Below, piece by piece: positions 1-6,366 of a stretch of 40,769 nt of DNA. Made by a program: the position numbers and the translations under genes. Source of the DNA: a virus; the IMG/VR virus record IMGVR_UViG_3300031785_001307, positions 1 to 40,769 of that record. One strand, given 5' to 3'. Under the pieces are notes generated by a model. The model searched no databases. It was not told the origin of the DNA and worked only from the letters and a program-made list of their open reading frames with translations. Within the stretch, counting starts at the first letter, position 1. Every line of letters begins with the position of its first letter.

Positions 1-731
1 CATTGCTGATTAAACAACGCTGTCGCATAACCTTGACATTGTGGATCATACAACGGATCGTTATGACAAGGATTGGCTGAAAAGGTTAATTTTAATTCAG
101 AATCTCTTACATTAAATTCTGGACCGTATCTGCCAGTCCAACTTGCACTATCACTACCTTGTGCTAGTATGTTAATATCAGAAAAAAACGATGGAGGTAA
201 AAATTGATTTGGAAATGTTTCTGAGCCAGAATGCGTAGTCCAATTATGAGAGTGGCCGTAGTCATATTGATAAGTTTGATACGTATTACCATTAGAGTCA
301 ATAACATCTACCGTGATAACAAAATCATCTATTCCCGGTTGGTTTCCGTAAATGTTAGCATTACCATTTTTTACTCGCCATTTGTAAGTAAATCCATTTA
401 CTTGTACTCCTGCCTGTTGAAGTGCAGTGTTAATAGCTATAGTTGTGCTTATAATATTATCCGCACCGCCCCAAATAAATCCACTGTCTGTAGGTAATCT
501 ATTCGGTACACTTGGGTTTGTTGTATTAGGCTGTCTACTTCCACCCCACCAACCAGTACCATATGTACCAGACCAGTTCTGGGCACTGGGATCTAATAGA
601 TCACCTGTTGTAGATGTTTGAGGGGTTGTGTTTACAACCTGTCCAGATGCTGTACTACAATAAAAGCAGAAGCATAAGAGCACTACCAATAATGGTGCCA
701 AGTCCCACTGTAGCTTGTTTCTTTTGAACAT
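1..731 (-). CDS. Secreted phage protein, C-terminus beyond window
   Basis: The minus-strand frame is open from an ATG at 731 to the left edge (243 codons), so the gene is truncated by the window. The start lies inside the end of the upstream gene (77-bp overlap). The N-terminus has a positive start (MFKRNK), a hydrophobic stretch around residues 11-24 and a small-residue region (STASGQ), so a signal peptide is likely; a Cys near residue 25 makes a lipoprotein possible. The mature part is rich in N, T, G, W and Y (extracellular style). Near the left edge it shows C-x3-DPLYDPQCQGYATA, which looks like the first unit of a Cys-containing repeat continuing outside the window. Function is unknown; a virion surface or envelope-exposed role is inferred from the signal peptide and the neighbouring lysis and membrane genes. 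Confidence 0.75.
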   Translation of the reverse strand, partial: MFKRNKLQWDLAPLLVVLLCFCFYCSTASGQVVNTTPQTSTTGDLLDPSAQNWSGTYGTGWWGGSRQPNTTNPSVPNRLPTDSGFIWGGADNIISTTIAINTALQQAGVQVNGFTYKWRVKNGNANIYGNQPGIDDFVITVDVIDSNGNTYQTYQYDYGHSHNWTTHSGSETFPNQFLPPSFFSDINILAQGSDSASWTGRYGPEFNVRDSELKLTFSANPCHNDPLYDPQCQGYATALFNQQ

Positions 732-1218
732 CTTCTTTTGTCTCCAAAATTTCACGAGGTGGTATTTTTCCCGGGTTGGCCTGCCATTCATCAGATGCCT
801 GCTCACCTATTTTTCCTAAGTACGGACAAGGAGTACCTGCCATTTCCATAGCATCGTATACTCTTCTATCTTGACAGAGTACTGATACTGCCGCAACCTT
901 CATACCCATATCGTATAAAGTTTTTGATATTTTTAACCTTTCACAGTTTGCATCTCTTACAGTTTCGCCTGTTGAGATACCTAGTATTTGTGTTTGCACT
1001 GCACCAGCTACGCCAACTGTACATAGATCAGATGAAGAACTATTTACTGATGGAGTTATAGCAGATGGCGGAGGAGATATAACTATTGTCCTACCTTCTG
1101 TATTCACATTGGAGTCACTTTTAGTTGTCGTATTAACATTAGTCTCAGCATACGCATTTCCTAATGATCCAAAGATCATAGCAAACAACGTTGCCAAAAC
1201 CATTACCCTGATTTTCAT
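655..1218 (-). CDS. Exported protein with C-terminal membrane anchor
   Basis: 187 residues. The N-terminus is a clear Sec signal peptide: MKIR, a hydrophobic core, then GNAYA before ETNVN, giving a predicted cleavage near residue 24. A low-complexity T/S/N/P linker follows (about 25-65), then a compact domain with four cysteines (about 67-140: SDLCTVG, DANCERL, VLCQDR, GTPCPYLG) that may form disulfides. The last 18 residues are hydrophobic (GTIIGSALMLLLLL) and could anchor the protein. A perfect late octamer lies 30 bp upstream and a GAGGGA ribosome site precedes the ATG, so it is probably late-expressed. Its 3' end carries the start of the next secreted gene. I do not recognise a named family. 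Confidence 0.8.
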   Translation of the reverse strand: MKIRVMVLATLFAMIFGSLGNAYAETNVNTTTKSDSNVNTEGRTIVISPPPSAITPSVNSSSSDLCTVGVAGAVQTQILGISTGETVRDANCERLKISKTLYDMGMKVAAVSVLCQDRRVYDAMEMAGTPCPYLGKIGEQASDEWQANPGKIPPREILETKEDVQKKQATVGLGTIIGSALMLLLLL

Positions 1219-1248
1219 ATTTTTATTTTTCCCTCACGTTACGGCAAG

Positions 1249-1256
1249 TATTTATA
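1249..1256 (-). promoter_or_regulatory. T4-type late promoter octamer
   Basis: Minus strand reads TATAAATA followed by C, the exact T4 late -10 consensus, 30 bp upstream of the exported protein starting at 1218. Late octamers are read by the phage sigma gp55 with the sliding clamp; that role is known for T4 and inferred here. Confidence 0.7.
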
Positions 1257-1321
1257 ATACTATTAGTACTAAAAACTAACGGTATTATGGTCCAAACTGT
1301 AAGTAATTTGTACCTGCTGTT

Positions 1322-1337
1322 CGTCAAAATTTTGACG
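1322..1337. repeat. Perfect 16-bp palindrome in intergenic gap
   Basis: CGTCAAAATTTTGACG is self-complementary, and on the plus strand it is followed by a run of T (1339-1344), the shape of a rho-independent terminator. All nearby genes are on the minus strand, where it follows A6 and lacks a U tract. It could stop antisense transcription, be a weak bidirectional terminator or be a protein-binding site. A CTAAATAC late-like box (1349-1356, minus) sits just upstream of it. The rest of 1219-1356 holds only the late octamer at 1249. Confidence 0.45.
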
Positions 1338-1356
1338 GTTTTTTCCTAGTATTTAG

Positions 1357-1710
1357 TTATTTCCTGCTAGATGTGTATAGTCCAAACCATGCGGCTCCTG
1401 CACCTACTACAATACTAATCAGTCCAGACTGTTCAAGGGTTGGATTAGGTAGTGCCATATACCATATTACACATTTGTATAATAATATTATATAGGTTGT
1501 TATAAAGATACGTGGGAATATACGCCATGCATCTACTGCTCTTGCCATATGTATAATTTTTACATAAGGATTCGGACCAAGATCTTTTACTGTAGTATCT
1601 ACTTCCAGATCTAATTTTACTTTTTTACTAGCGCCAGAACTACTTGCAGGTACTGCTACTTCAGCATCTGGTTTTGGTGCTTCTAAATCATCAAGTGTCT
1701 TTCTTGGCAT
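1357..1710 (-). CDS. Small two-span membrane protein
   Basis: 117 residues. The first half is polar and charged (a K/D/E/P-rich tail, about 1-50), probably cytoplasmic. Two hydrophobic segments follow: about 65-87 (FPRIFITTYIILLYKCVIWYM) and about 95-112 (GLISIVVGAGAAWFGLY). It ends with a short SSRK tail. The two-span, small-Gly/Ala topology with charged ends would suit a holin or lysis accessory protein, and it sits in the cluster with spanins and endolysin, but sequence alone does not prove this. It overlaps the MscS-like gene upstream by 20 bp, implying co-translation. Confidence 0.75.
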   Translation of the reverse strand: MPRKTLDDLEAPKPDAEVAVPASSSGASKKVKLDLEVDTTVKDLGPNPYVKIIHMARAVDAWRIFPRIFITTYIILLYKCVIWYMALPNPTLEQSGLISIVVGAGAAWFGLYTSSRK

Positions 1711-2170
1711 TTGAATTTCTCCCTCTTTTTAATTCATTTATAGCTTTGCTATTGCTATTAATAGCTTCACTATTTTTACTTATATATGCATCTTGTGCTT
1801 TATCTATTAGTTCTTGCATTCTAAGCCCACGCTCTATATCTGAGTCTAAATGCAAGTCTTTGTTAATTATTTTTTCTAATTTTAGTGCTGGTATTCTATC
1901 ATTAGCTACATATCTCCAGGTGTAGCCTCTTGAACCATAACAACCAAAAACAGTTTCTCTTAATCCTATCTTTACAATAATAGATTGTTCTCCATCTAAT
2001 AATACTTCGTCGCCCTCGTTGAATGCTGGATTAAATCTAAACTTTAATCCTTGCATGAAGTTTGTTGCAAAATCTTTAAACCAAAAAGCGGCAGAAATAC
2101 TGATAAGAATAGCAATCCAAGGCACCAGCATTGTTGCGAAATCCAACCCCAGTTTATCAAACGCTTCCAT
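1691..2170 (-). CDS. MscS-like small membrane protein
   Basis: 159 residues. One or two hydrophobic segments (about 13-32, VPWIAILISISAAFWF) run into a KDFATNFMQGL stretch, then a soluble part containing FNPAFNEGDEVLLDGEQ and VKIGLRETVF. This order copies the pore helix and beta domain of MscS-family channels, where a Gly-rich helix leads to an FxxGD...G...V..IGLR.T signature. The usual large C-terminal cage and upstream helices are missing; instead a charged helical tail (about 100-159) ends the protein. I infer a miniature MscS-like pore or a regulator of host channels. The position between small membrane proteins and the spanin/endolysin genes suggests a role in lysis or osmotic control. 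Confidence 0.6.
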   Translation of the reverse strand: MEAFDKLGLDFATMLVPWIAILISISAAFWFKDFATNFMQGLKFRFNPAFNEGDEVLLDGEQSIIVKIGLRETVFGCYGSRGYTWRYVANDRIPALKLEKIINKDLHLDSDIERGLRMQELIDKAQDAYISKNSEAINSNSKAINELKRGRNSNAKKDT

Positions 2171-2455
2171 TTACTTCTCCAGTTTTGTAATTCTTTCTTC
2201 AAGTTCATCGATCTTTTTTGTTACATGCGGATATTTTTTGCGCCATGCGTCAGTAGGTTGTTCAAACCATGTCCAACCCCATCTTTCAACTAAAAAATCT
2301 AGAATACTATCAAATTTAGAATAACACCAAATTCCTATTCTAGTGCCTTTAAAATAGGTCGAAAAAGCAAGTCCAAATAATGAACCCGCTATAGCTGTAT
2401 AGATCCATAATCTATCAGTAGCCATTCTTCCAACCATTTCATAAAAATATTCCAT
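2171..2455 (-). CDS. Single-span membrane protein with coiled-coil tail
   Basis: 94 residues from the ATG at 2455; a TTG at 2458 is also in frame. One membrane segment (about 16-35: LWIYTAIAGSLFGLAFSTYF) is followed by an aromatic region (WGWTWFEQP) and a C-terminal heptad-like helix (KKIDELEERITKLEK). The stop abuts the MscS-like ATG, so the two are likely co-translated. A perfect late octamer ends only 6 bp before the ATG and no Shine-Dalgarno is seen, pointing to a leaderless late transcript. It might work with the MscS-like protein; the family is not recognised. Confidence 0.7.
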   Translation of the reverse strand: MEYFYEMVGRMATDRLWIYTAIAGSLFGLAFSTYFKGTRIGIWCYSKFDSILDFLVERWGWTWFEQPTDAWRKKYPHVTKKIDELEERITKLEK

Positions 2456-2461
2456 CAACAG

Positions 2462-2469
2462 TATTTATA
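2462..2469 (-). promoter_or_regulatory. T4-type late promoter octamer, start-proximal
   Basis: Minus strand TATAAATAC with only 6 bp between the octamer and the ATG at 2455. In T4 the start of transcription is a few bases past the octamer, so the mRNA would have almost no leader. Confidence 0.65.
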
Positions 2470-2479
2470 CTGATTTGGA

Positions 2480-2872
2480 TTACTCTTTGGTCGGTTGCTC
2501 TGGCTTTACTGCTTCTTCGTAATATACGATGATTTCGGTTTGTTGCTCTATGTAGCGTCTAAGATCTGCAATATTGATAGCAAGATTTTCGTAGTCTTTC
2601 ATAGATAATACAACATAGGCTAGCTCGCCGTGTTCGGCTGTAAATTCTTTCACAAAGGATTCGTAGTTGTCCTTTGTAACAACATATACTCTAGTATCAA
2701 CTAGATCAATTGGTTTTGGTCGAGCTACCGTTGGTACTGTTGTCTTCTCTATCTGTGTTACTACTTTCACTTCCGGTTCGCGGAACGACGAGCAACCAGT
2801 TAGGAAGAGGAGTATTACCATCACCGCCAGTAGCGGCTTCAAGCTCACGCCATAATTTAGCTGTGGCACCAT
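2480..2872 (-). CDS. o-spanin, outer-membrane lipoprotein (Rz1-like)
   Basis: 130 residues. The N-terminus is a lipoprotein signal: hydrophobic LLAVMVILLF, then the lipobox LTGC with Cys27 as the predicted lipidated residue, followed by SSF. The mature part has a Pro-containing stretch (TVPTVARPKPID) and a helical acidic C-terminal half. The first 167 bp overlap, in another frame, the 3' end of the i-spanin gene, the classic Rz/Rz1 layout. Function known for the family: it pairs with the inner-membrane spanin across the periplasm to fuse the membranes in the last step of lysis. It is longer than lambda Rz1 (60 aa). Recognition rests on lipobox, overlap and endolysin linkage. Confidence 0.8.
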   Translation of the reverse strand: MVPQLNYGVSLKPLLAVMVILLFLTGCSSFREPEVKVVTQIEKTTVPTVARPKPIDLVDTRVYVVTKDNYESFVKEFTAEHGELAYVVLSMKDYENLAINIADLRRYIEQQTEIIVYYEEAVKPEQPTKE

Positions 2873-3200
2873 TCATCCTTCCTTCTAAGTCTTTGCTATC
2901 TCTAATAGCATCTTGTACTAGATCTAATTCACGCAATCTATTGCGTAAGTTATCACCGTACTGTTCTGCTTTTTGCAAATCTTTTGTTAATTGGTCTGAC
3001 AAGTTATTAAGTCTTATATTATCTTCTTTAAGAAGTTCTATACTTTTTTCACTTGTTTCTACTGCTGTTTCAAGTTTAGCATTGTTAAGTCTCATTATTT
3101 CTAGATTAGATTGTAATTGTTTTACATAGAAAAAACCACCCCCAACGCCAGCCAGAAGGCCCACTACTAGAAGTAATTTTAATCCACTGAGGATACCCAT
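2706..3200 (-). CDS. i-spanin, inner-membrane subunit (Rz-like)
   Basis: 164 residues from the ATG at 3200 (MGILSGLK), 5 bp after the endolysin stop; a longer in-frame start at 3278 would overlap the endolysin. One N-terminal membrane anchor (about 8-27, KLLLVVGLLAGVGGGFFYV) is followed by a long Leu/Glu/Asn-rich coiled coil (about 30-115) and an S/T/N-rich tail (about 130-164). This is the topology of Rz i-spanins: N-terminal anchor and periplasmic coiled coil that contacts the o-spanin. Gene order endolysin, i-spanin, overlapping o-spanin matches many tailed phages. The C-terminal low-complexity tail is where the o-spanin reading frame overlaps. Confidence 0.8.
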   Translation of the reverse strand: MGILSGLKLLLVVGLLAGVGGGFFYVKQLQSNLEIMRLNNAKLETAVETSEKSIELLKEDNIRLNNLSDQLTKDLQKAEQYGDNLRNRLRELDLVQDAIRDSKDLEGRMNGATAKLWRELEAATGGDGNTPLPNWLLVVPRTGSESSNTDREDNSTNGSSTKTN

Positions 3201-3205
3201 ACTCT

Positions 3206-4054
3206 TTACCCTAACAACTTTCCCAAGGTCTTTGGACCAACAATACCATCTGCTACTAAGCCATTTGAACTTTGCCAATGTTTGACAATTTTCTCTGTGC
3301 CTGGTCCAAATATACCATCTGCTGGATTTATGTCTAATTTTTCTTGTACTTCTGCCACTAAAGGTCCCCTAGAACCTTTACGTATTGTTTGGTTTAAATC
3401 TATTTCAGGTTCTTCATAGTCACCGCCTAAAACATCAATAGCATGTAGATAATGTTTTTTACGATCATCTAATCCAATAGTGCCTCCGTTGATACGTTTT
3501 GTTGCACCTACAACATCCATGTCATCACACCACTTATTAATATTATTTGTATCCCAAAACCAACAAGCACTATCCAATGCACCTTTTTTAGTCCGTACAT
3601 AATCACATGCCTCCTCTGGGGTCATATCTACTGCTTTTCCGAATTGTGTGTAGTTGTATCTTCCTGTGAGTTGAAGAATGCCACCACCCCTAAAACGCCA
3701 ACCATCACCAGAGGCAGTATCGCCATTATCCATCCTATTTGCATAAACGATATTAGCAATTTTTTCTGGTTGTCTGTGGTATTCTTGTGCATTTCTTCCT
3801 GCCCTTCTAAAATATTTTGGAAAAATCTTGTTTAGTCCTGCGGCGCTGTAGTTTAAATTTTCTGACATAATTCTAAAGCCACCAGATTCGTGCCCGCATT
3901 GAGCAAGGAACATTGCAACTCTTTCAATAGTATCTACTGACCATAATGGTAGTATTTCTAACATTGCATCATACCATTCTTTCCAGTCGTCACGTGGAAT
4001 AAGCTCTTTAGCCATCCATTCTTCAAAATCAAATTTAAAATGTTCTTTAGCCAT
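3206..4054 (-). CDS. Endolysin: GH19 domain plus peptidoglycan-binding domain
   Basis: 282 residues. The N-terminal three quarters match GH19 chitinase/lysozyme-like endolysins: FLAQCGHESGGF with candidate catalytic Glu56, then SENLNYSAAGL with Glu66, FPKYF, and a Gly-rich GDGWRFRGGGILQLTGR loop. The C-terminal part (about 220-282) is a PG_binding_1-type module: KGSRGPLVAEVQEKL, DGIFGPGTE and ADGIVGPKT. The enzyme would cut peptidoglycan glycan strands during lysis. There is no signal peptide, so release would need a holin; candidates are the small membrane proteins downstream. The ATG overlaps the 3' end of a small zinc-ribbon gene by 8 bp. Confidence 0.9.
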   Translation of the reverse strand: MAKEHFKFDFEEWMAKELIPRDDWKEWYDAMLEILPLWSVDTIERVAMFLAQCGHESGGFRIMSENLNYSAAGLNKIFPKYFRRAGRNAQEYHRQPEKIANIVYANRMDNGDTASGDGWRFRGGGILQLTGRYNYTQFGKAVDMTPEEACDYVRTKKGALDSACWFWDTNNINKWCDDMDVVGATKRINGGTIGLDDRKKHYLHAIDVLGGDYEEPEIDLNQTIRKGSRGPLVAEVQEKLDINPADGIFGPGTEKIVKHWQSSNGLVADGIVGPKTLGKLLG

Positions 4055-4196
4055 TTTGTATTTCCTCTTGTTGGCAAACTTCCGATCTATACTGTTTGCA
4101 TACTTCTATCATAATAGGTTGATTATCACCGTCTTTGAATTCTTTCCATAAAGGACCATCATGTTGTTCATAACCACAGTTTTGACAGTAATTCAT
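4047..4196 (-). CDS. Small zinc-ribbon-like protein, 49 aa
   Basis: The minus strand encodes MNYCQNCGYEQHDGPLWKEF and on to a TAA inside the endolysin start. An AAAGGA ribosome site lies 6 bp before the ATG, and an AATAAATA late-like box lies 15 bp upstream. CxxC at residues 4-7 and two more cysteines near 33 and 41 (EVCKQ, EVCQQ) suggest one zinc site. The 8-bp overlap with the endolysin gene implies translational coupling. Function is unknown. The frame and Shine-Dalgarno support it, but its short length leaves doubt. Confidence 0.6.
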   Translation of the reverse strand: MNYCQNCGYEQHDGPLWKEFKDGDNQPIMIEVCKQYRSEVCQQEEIQNG

Positions 4197-4211
4197 TTAG
4201 ATCCTTTCTAA

Positions 4212-4219
4212 TATTTATT
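4212..4219 (-). promoter_or_regulatory. Late-promoter variant (AATAAATA)
   Basis: Minus strand AATAAATA, one mismatch from the T4 late octamer, overlapping the last codons of the upstream gene and 15 bp before the zinc-ribbon/endolysin start. It probably drives the lysis genes late. Confidence 0.4.
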
Positions 4220-4931
4220 GTACTCTTTCCAATACAAGTGTTTTCCCGGCGTTTTCAAAAGTAAGTTTATTGCCGTATTTTGTTATGTTATAGTCACCTA
4301 TGTATTTTGAAAGATAAATTATTTCTGCAAAATCCCAAGGATTAAAACTTTCTTTAAGATTATCTAAGATTGTTTGTTTATCTCCAAAATCAATAAAATT
4401 AAATTTTATCTTTTCAGCATAAGGTTTTTTAATAGTAAGTTCATTTTCTAATAAGTCTACAGATTCAACATAGCTTTTATCAAAAAAGTTTTTATAATTT
4501 TCCATTTGTGTGTTAGTTCTTGATATTCCATAATCCTCAGGATTTTTTGGAATTGTTATATCTAGATTTTCTAAAGTTGCATCTTTACTTTTAAAATTTT
4601 TATAATATCTAAACTTAAGGTTATCAACACCGCTAATTTTTCTTACGCCATCTAACACTTCAAAAACATTTTTTGCTACATTTCTATCTCTTTCTAGTTC
4701 AACAAATACTTTATATGTACCATCTGACTGTTCACCTGGTGTAACGTCTGCATCTAAAATAAAACTATAACCAGATTCTAAAAACTTTACTAAATCATCA
4801 GCAGGCGCTTTATCTCTTACACTAAAACTAAGTGTAACAATATCTTCATCTTCGCCCATTTTACTTGCAAAAGAATCAACTTCAAATATGTCATATAACA
4901 TATGTTTTAAATCATTTTGACGTAACCCCAT
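4215..4931 (-). CDS. Conserved phage protein, possibly virion-associated
   Basis: 238 residues, mixed alpha/beta, with no membrane segment or signal. The N-terminal half (MGLRQNDLKHMLYDIFEVDSF, then VTLSFSVRDKAPADDLVKFLE and YKVFVELERDRNVAKNVFEVLDGV) reads like a compact alpha/beta domain of a kind I associate with T4-like marine phages, but I cannot name it. The C-terminal half (about 125-238) is K/N/F-rich. It sits 1 bp after the stop of the gene upstream, so the pair is co-translated. No catalytic motif is visible. A structural or assembly role is only a guess from its neighbourhood. Confidence 0.7.
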   Translation of the reverse strand: MGLRQNDLKHMLYDIFEVDSFASKMGEDEDIVTLSFSVRDKAPADDLVKFLESGYSFILDADVTPGEQSDGTYKVFVELERDRNVAKNVFEVLDGVRKISGVDNLKFRYYKNFKSKDATLENLDITIPKNPEDYGISRTNTQMENYKNFFDKSYVESVDLLENELTIKKPYAEKIKFNFIDFGDKQTILDNLKESFNPWDFAEIIYLSKYIGDYNITKYGNKLTFENAGKTLVLERVQ

Positions 4932-4932
4932 A

Positions 4933-5505
4933 TTATGCTCCTGCTGGTTCCGCGGCTGGTGCGTCTGCCGCTGGTGCTGTGCCTAAGTCTGGTGCTGGAG
5001 GTGCAGGAGCCGCCGCTACTGCATCTGCTGGTTGTTGCCCACCTTCTGCTGTAGCAGGTTGAGCAGGATCAGCAACCATATCTTGAATTTCTTTGTATGT
5101 ACCATATATATCAACAAGTAATTTTTTAGGCATCATTATTTCAACTATCCATATAGGATGTCTATCTAATTTTCCTTTTTTAGTACCTGGTCTAATATCG
5201 TCCGGTTTACGAATTTTTCTTGGTTTTAAGAGTGTTGTTTTTTGATAATTTACTTTACAGTCATAATCTAATAATCTTTTGCCGCCCATTGGATCAGGCA
5301 TTTTAGATCTAGGCCACATAAACTTACAAGTAACCCAATGCCTATCTATATTTGGACCTTCTGCAAGTTCACCATCTTCCCAGTTGTCGTACACATAGAT
5401 ATCAAGTTCGTCTAGTACCCTTTCAAAATCCTTCAATATTTGAAATCCAGAGTCGCTTTCGTATATGCCTTCAACATTTTTTACAATATCGTAAATATCT
5501 TGCAT
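4933..5505 (-). CDS. Conserved phage protein with Ala/Pro-rich tail
   Basis: 190 residues. The core (about 1-150) is a soluble domain with FQILKDFERVLDELDIYVYDNWEDGEL, then HWVTCKFMWPR, GGKRLLDYDCKVNY and RKIRKPDDIRPGTKKGKL. The last about 40 residues are almost only A, P, G, D and Q, encoded by GC-rich codons that stand out in this AT-rich genome. I do not recognise the function. It forms an operon with the next gene (1-bp gap) and is preceded by a GATAAATA late-like box and a GGAGA ribosome site. It diverges from phoH. Confidence 0.7.
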   Translation of the reverse strand: MQDIYDIVKNVEGIYESDSGFQILKDFERVLDELDIYVYDNWEDGELAEGPNIDRHWVTCKFMWPRSKMPDPMGGKRLLDYDCKVNYQKTTLLKPRKIRKPDDIRPGTKKGKLDRHPIWIVEIMMPKKLLVDIYGTYKEIQDMVADPAQPATAEGGQQPADAVAAAPAPPAPDLGTAPAADAPAAEPAGA

Positions 5506-5530
5506 GAATTGTTTTCTCCAATTATACTTT

Positions 5531-5538
5531 TATTTATC
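5531..5538 (-). promoter_or_regulatory. Late-promoter variant (GATAAATA)
   Basis: Minus strand GATAAATA, 25 bp upstream of the gene starting at 5505. One mismatch from the T4 late consensus; the same GATAAATA form recurs at 18382 and 36019. Confidence 0.45.
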
Positions 5539-5576
5539 TGTAAAATGTATGTTGATATCTTTATAGGACCATGATA

Positions 5577-5584
5577 CTAAATAC
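5577..5584 (+). promoter_or_regulatory. Candidate late-like promoter for phoH (CTAAATAC)
   Basis: Plus strand CTAAATAC resembles the 3' seven bases of the late motif and would start transcription at about 5590, just where the leader hairpin begins. A weak TTGATA lies upstream, so a sigma70-like promoter cannot be excluded. Confidence 0.3.
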
Positions 5585-5588
5585 TTTT

Positions 5589-5622
5589 GTAGGGCTGAAT
5601 GCCCAACAGGGCGTGGCTCTAC
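5589..5622 (+). promoter_or_regulatory. Hairpin in the phoH 5' leader
   Basis: GTAGGGC (5589-5595) pairs with GCTCTAC (5616-5622), 7 bp with one G-U; inside it GCCC (5601-5604) pairs with GGGC (5609-5612) around AACA. The structure precedes the AAGGAGG ribosome site (5639-5645) by 16 nt. No U tract follows, so it is not a standard terminator. Confidence 0.5.
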
Positions 5623-5652
5623 TTACATAATCCATTGTAAGGAGGACACTTA

Positions 5653-6366
5653 ATGGGTGCAAAAAGACAGTCTCGCAAGTTGAGACAAAACACAAACGTG
5701 GTAGATTTACAAGTCTACCAAAAGAAAAATCAAGTTACTATCCTTCCAAGAAACAAAAATCAAGAAACATACATGCTAAAACTGCTAGACCGGAAAAAAG
5801 ATATAATCTTCGGTATTGGTCCTGCTGGAACCGGAAAAACACTTATTGCTGTTCAGGTGGCTGTAAAATTGTTTAAAGAAGGAAGAGTTGATAAAATTAT
5901 TGTTACTAGACCAGCTGTTTCTGTGGACGAAGATTTAGGTTTTTTACCTGGAACTTTAGAACAAAAAATGGCTCCATGGACCAGACCAATATTTGATGTG
6001 TTACGTGAATACTTTAATGCACGTGAAATATCTGGAATGATTGATGAAGGAATAGTTGAGATAGCACCATTAGCTTATATGAGAGGTAGGACATTTAAAA
6101 ATGCCTTTATATTAGCTGATGAAATGCAAAATGCTACCCAAAATCAAATGAAGATGTTATTAACACGTATTGGAACAGGCAGTAAAATGGTTGTCACAGG
6201 TGATTTAGCACAAGCTGATCGGTTACGTGATAATGGTTTGATTCGGTTCGTAGAACAACTTGAAGCAAAAGAAATAGCCCGTTTGGACATAGTCCGTTTT
6301 GCAAAAGGAGATATAGAAAGACATGAAGCTGTTCGAGAGGTTTTGGAAATTTACGGAGATATGTAA
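5653..6366 (+). CDS. phoH: PhoH-like P-loop ATPase
   Basis: 237 residues. Walker A is GPAGTGKT (residues 56-63), Walker B is FILADE (152-157) followed by MQNATQNQMKMLLTRIG, and VVTGD (about 180-184) is the sensor-like motif; the order and spacing are those of PhoH family proteins. These are ATPases widespread in marine phages; their role in infection is unresolved (RNA metabolism and phosphate stress have been proposed). The ATG at 5653 has a strong AAGGAGG site 7 bp upstream. It is one of two plus-strand genes here and its stop abuts the stop of the convergent methyltransferase, with no terminator between them. Confidence 0.93.
   Translation: MGAKRQSRKLRQNTNVVDLQVYQKKNQVTILPRNKNQETYMLKLLDRKKDIIFGIGPAGTGKTLIAVQVAVKLFKEGRVDKIIVTRPAVSVDEDLGFLPGTLEQKMAPWTRPIFDVLREYFNAREISGMIDEGIVEIAPLAYMRGRTFKNAFILADEMQNATQNQMKMLLTRIGTGSKMVVTGDLAQADRLRDNGLIRFVEQLEAKEIARLDIVRFAKGDIERHEAVREVLEIYGDM

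Noticed and set aside
231-621. Two small plus-strand frames near the left edge
   Set aside because: Opposite the secreted protein that is open on the minus strand from 731 to 1 with a signal peptide; no promoter or ribosome site.
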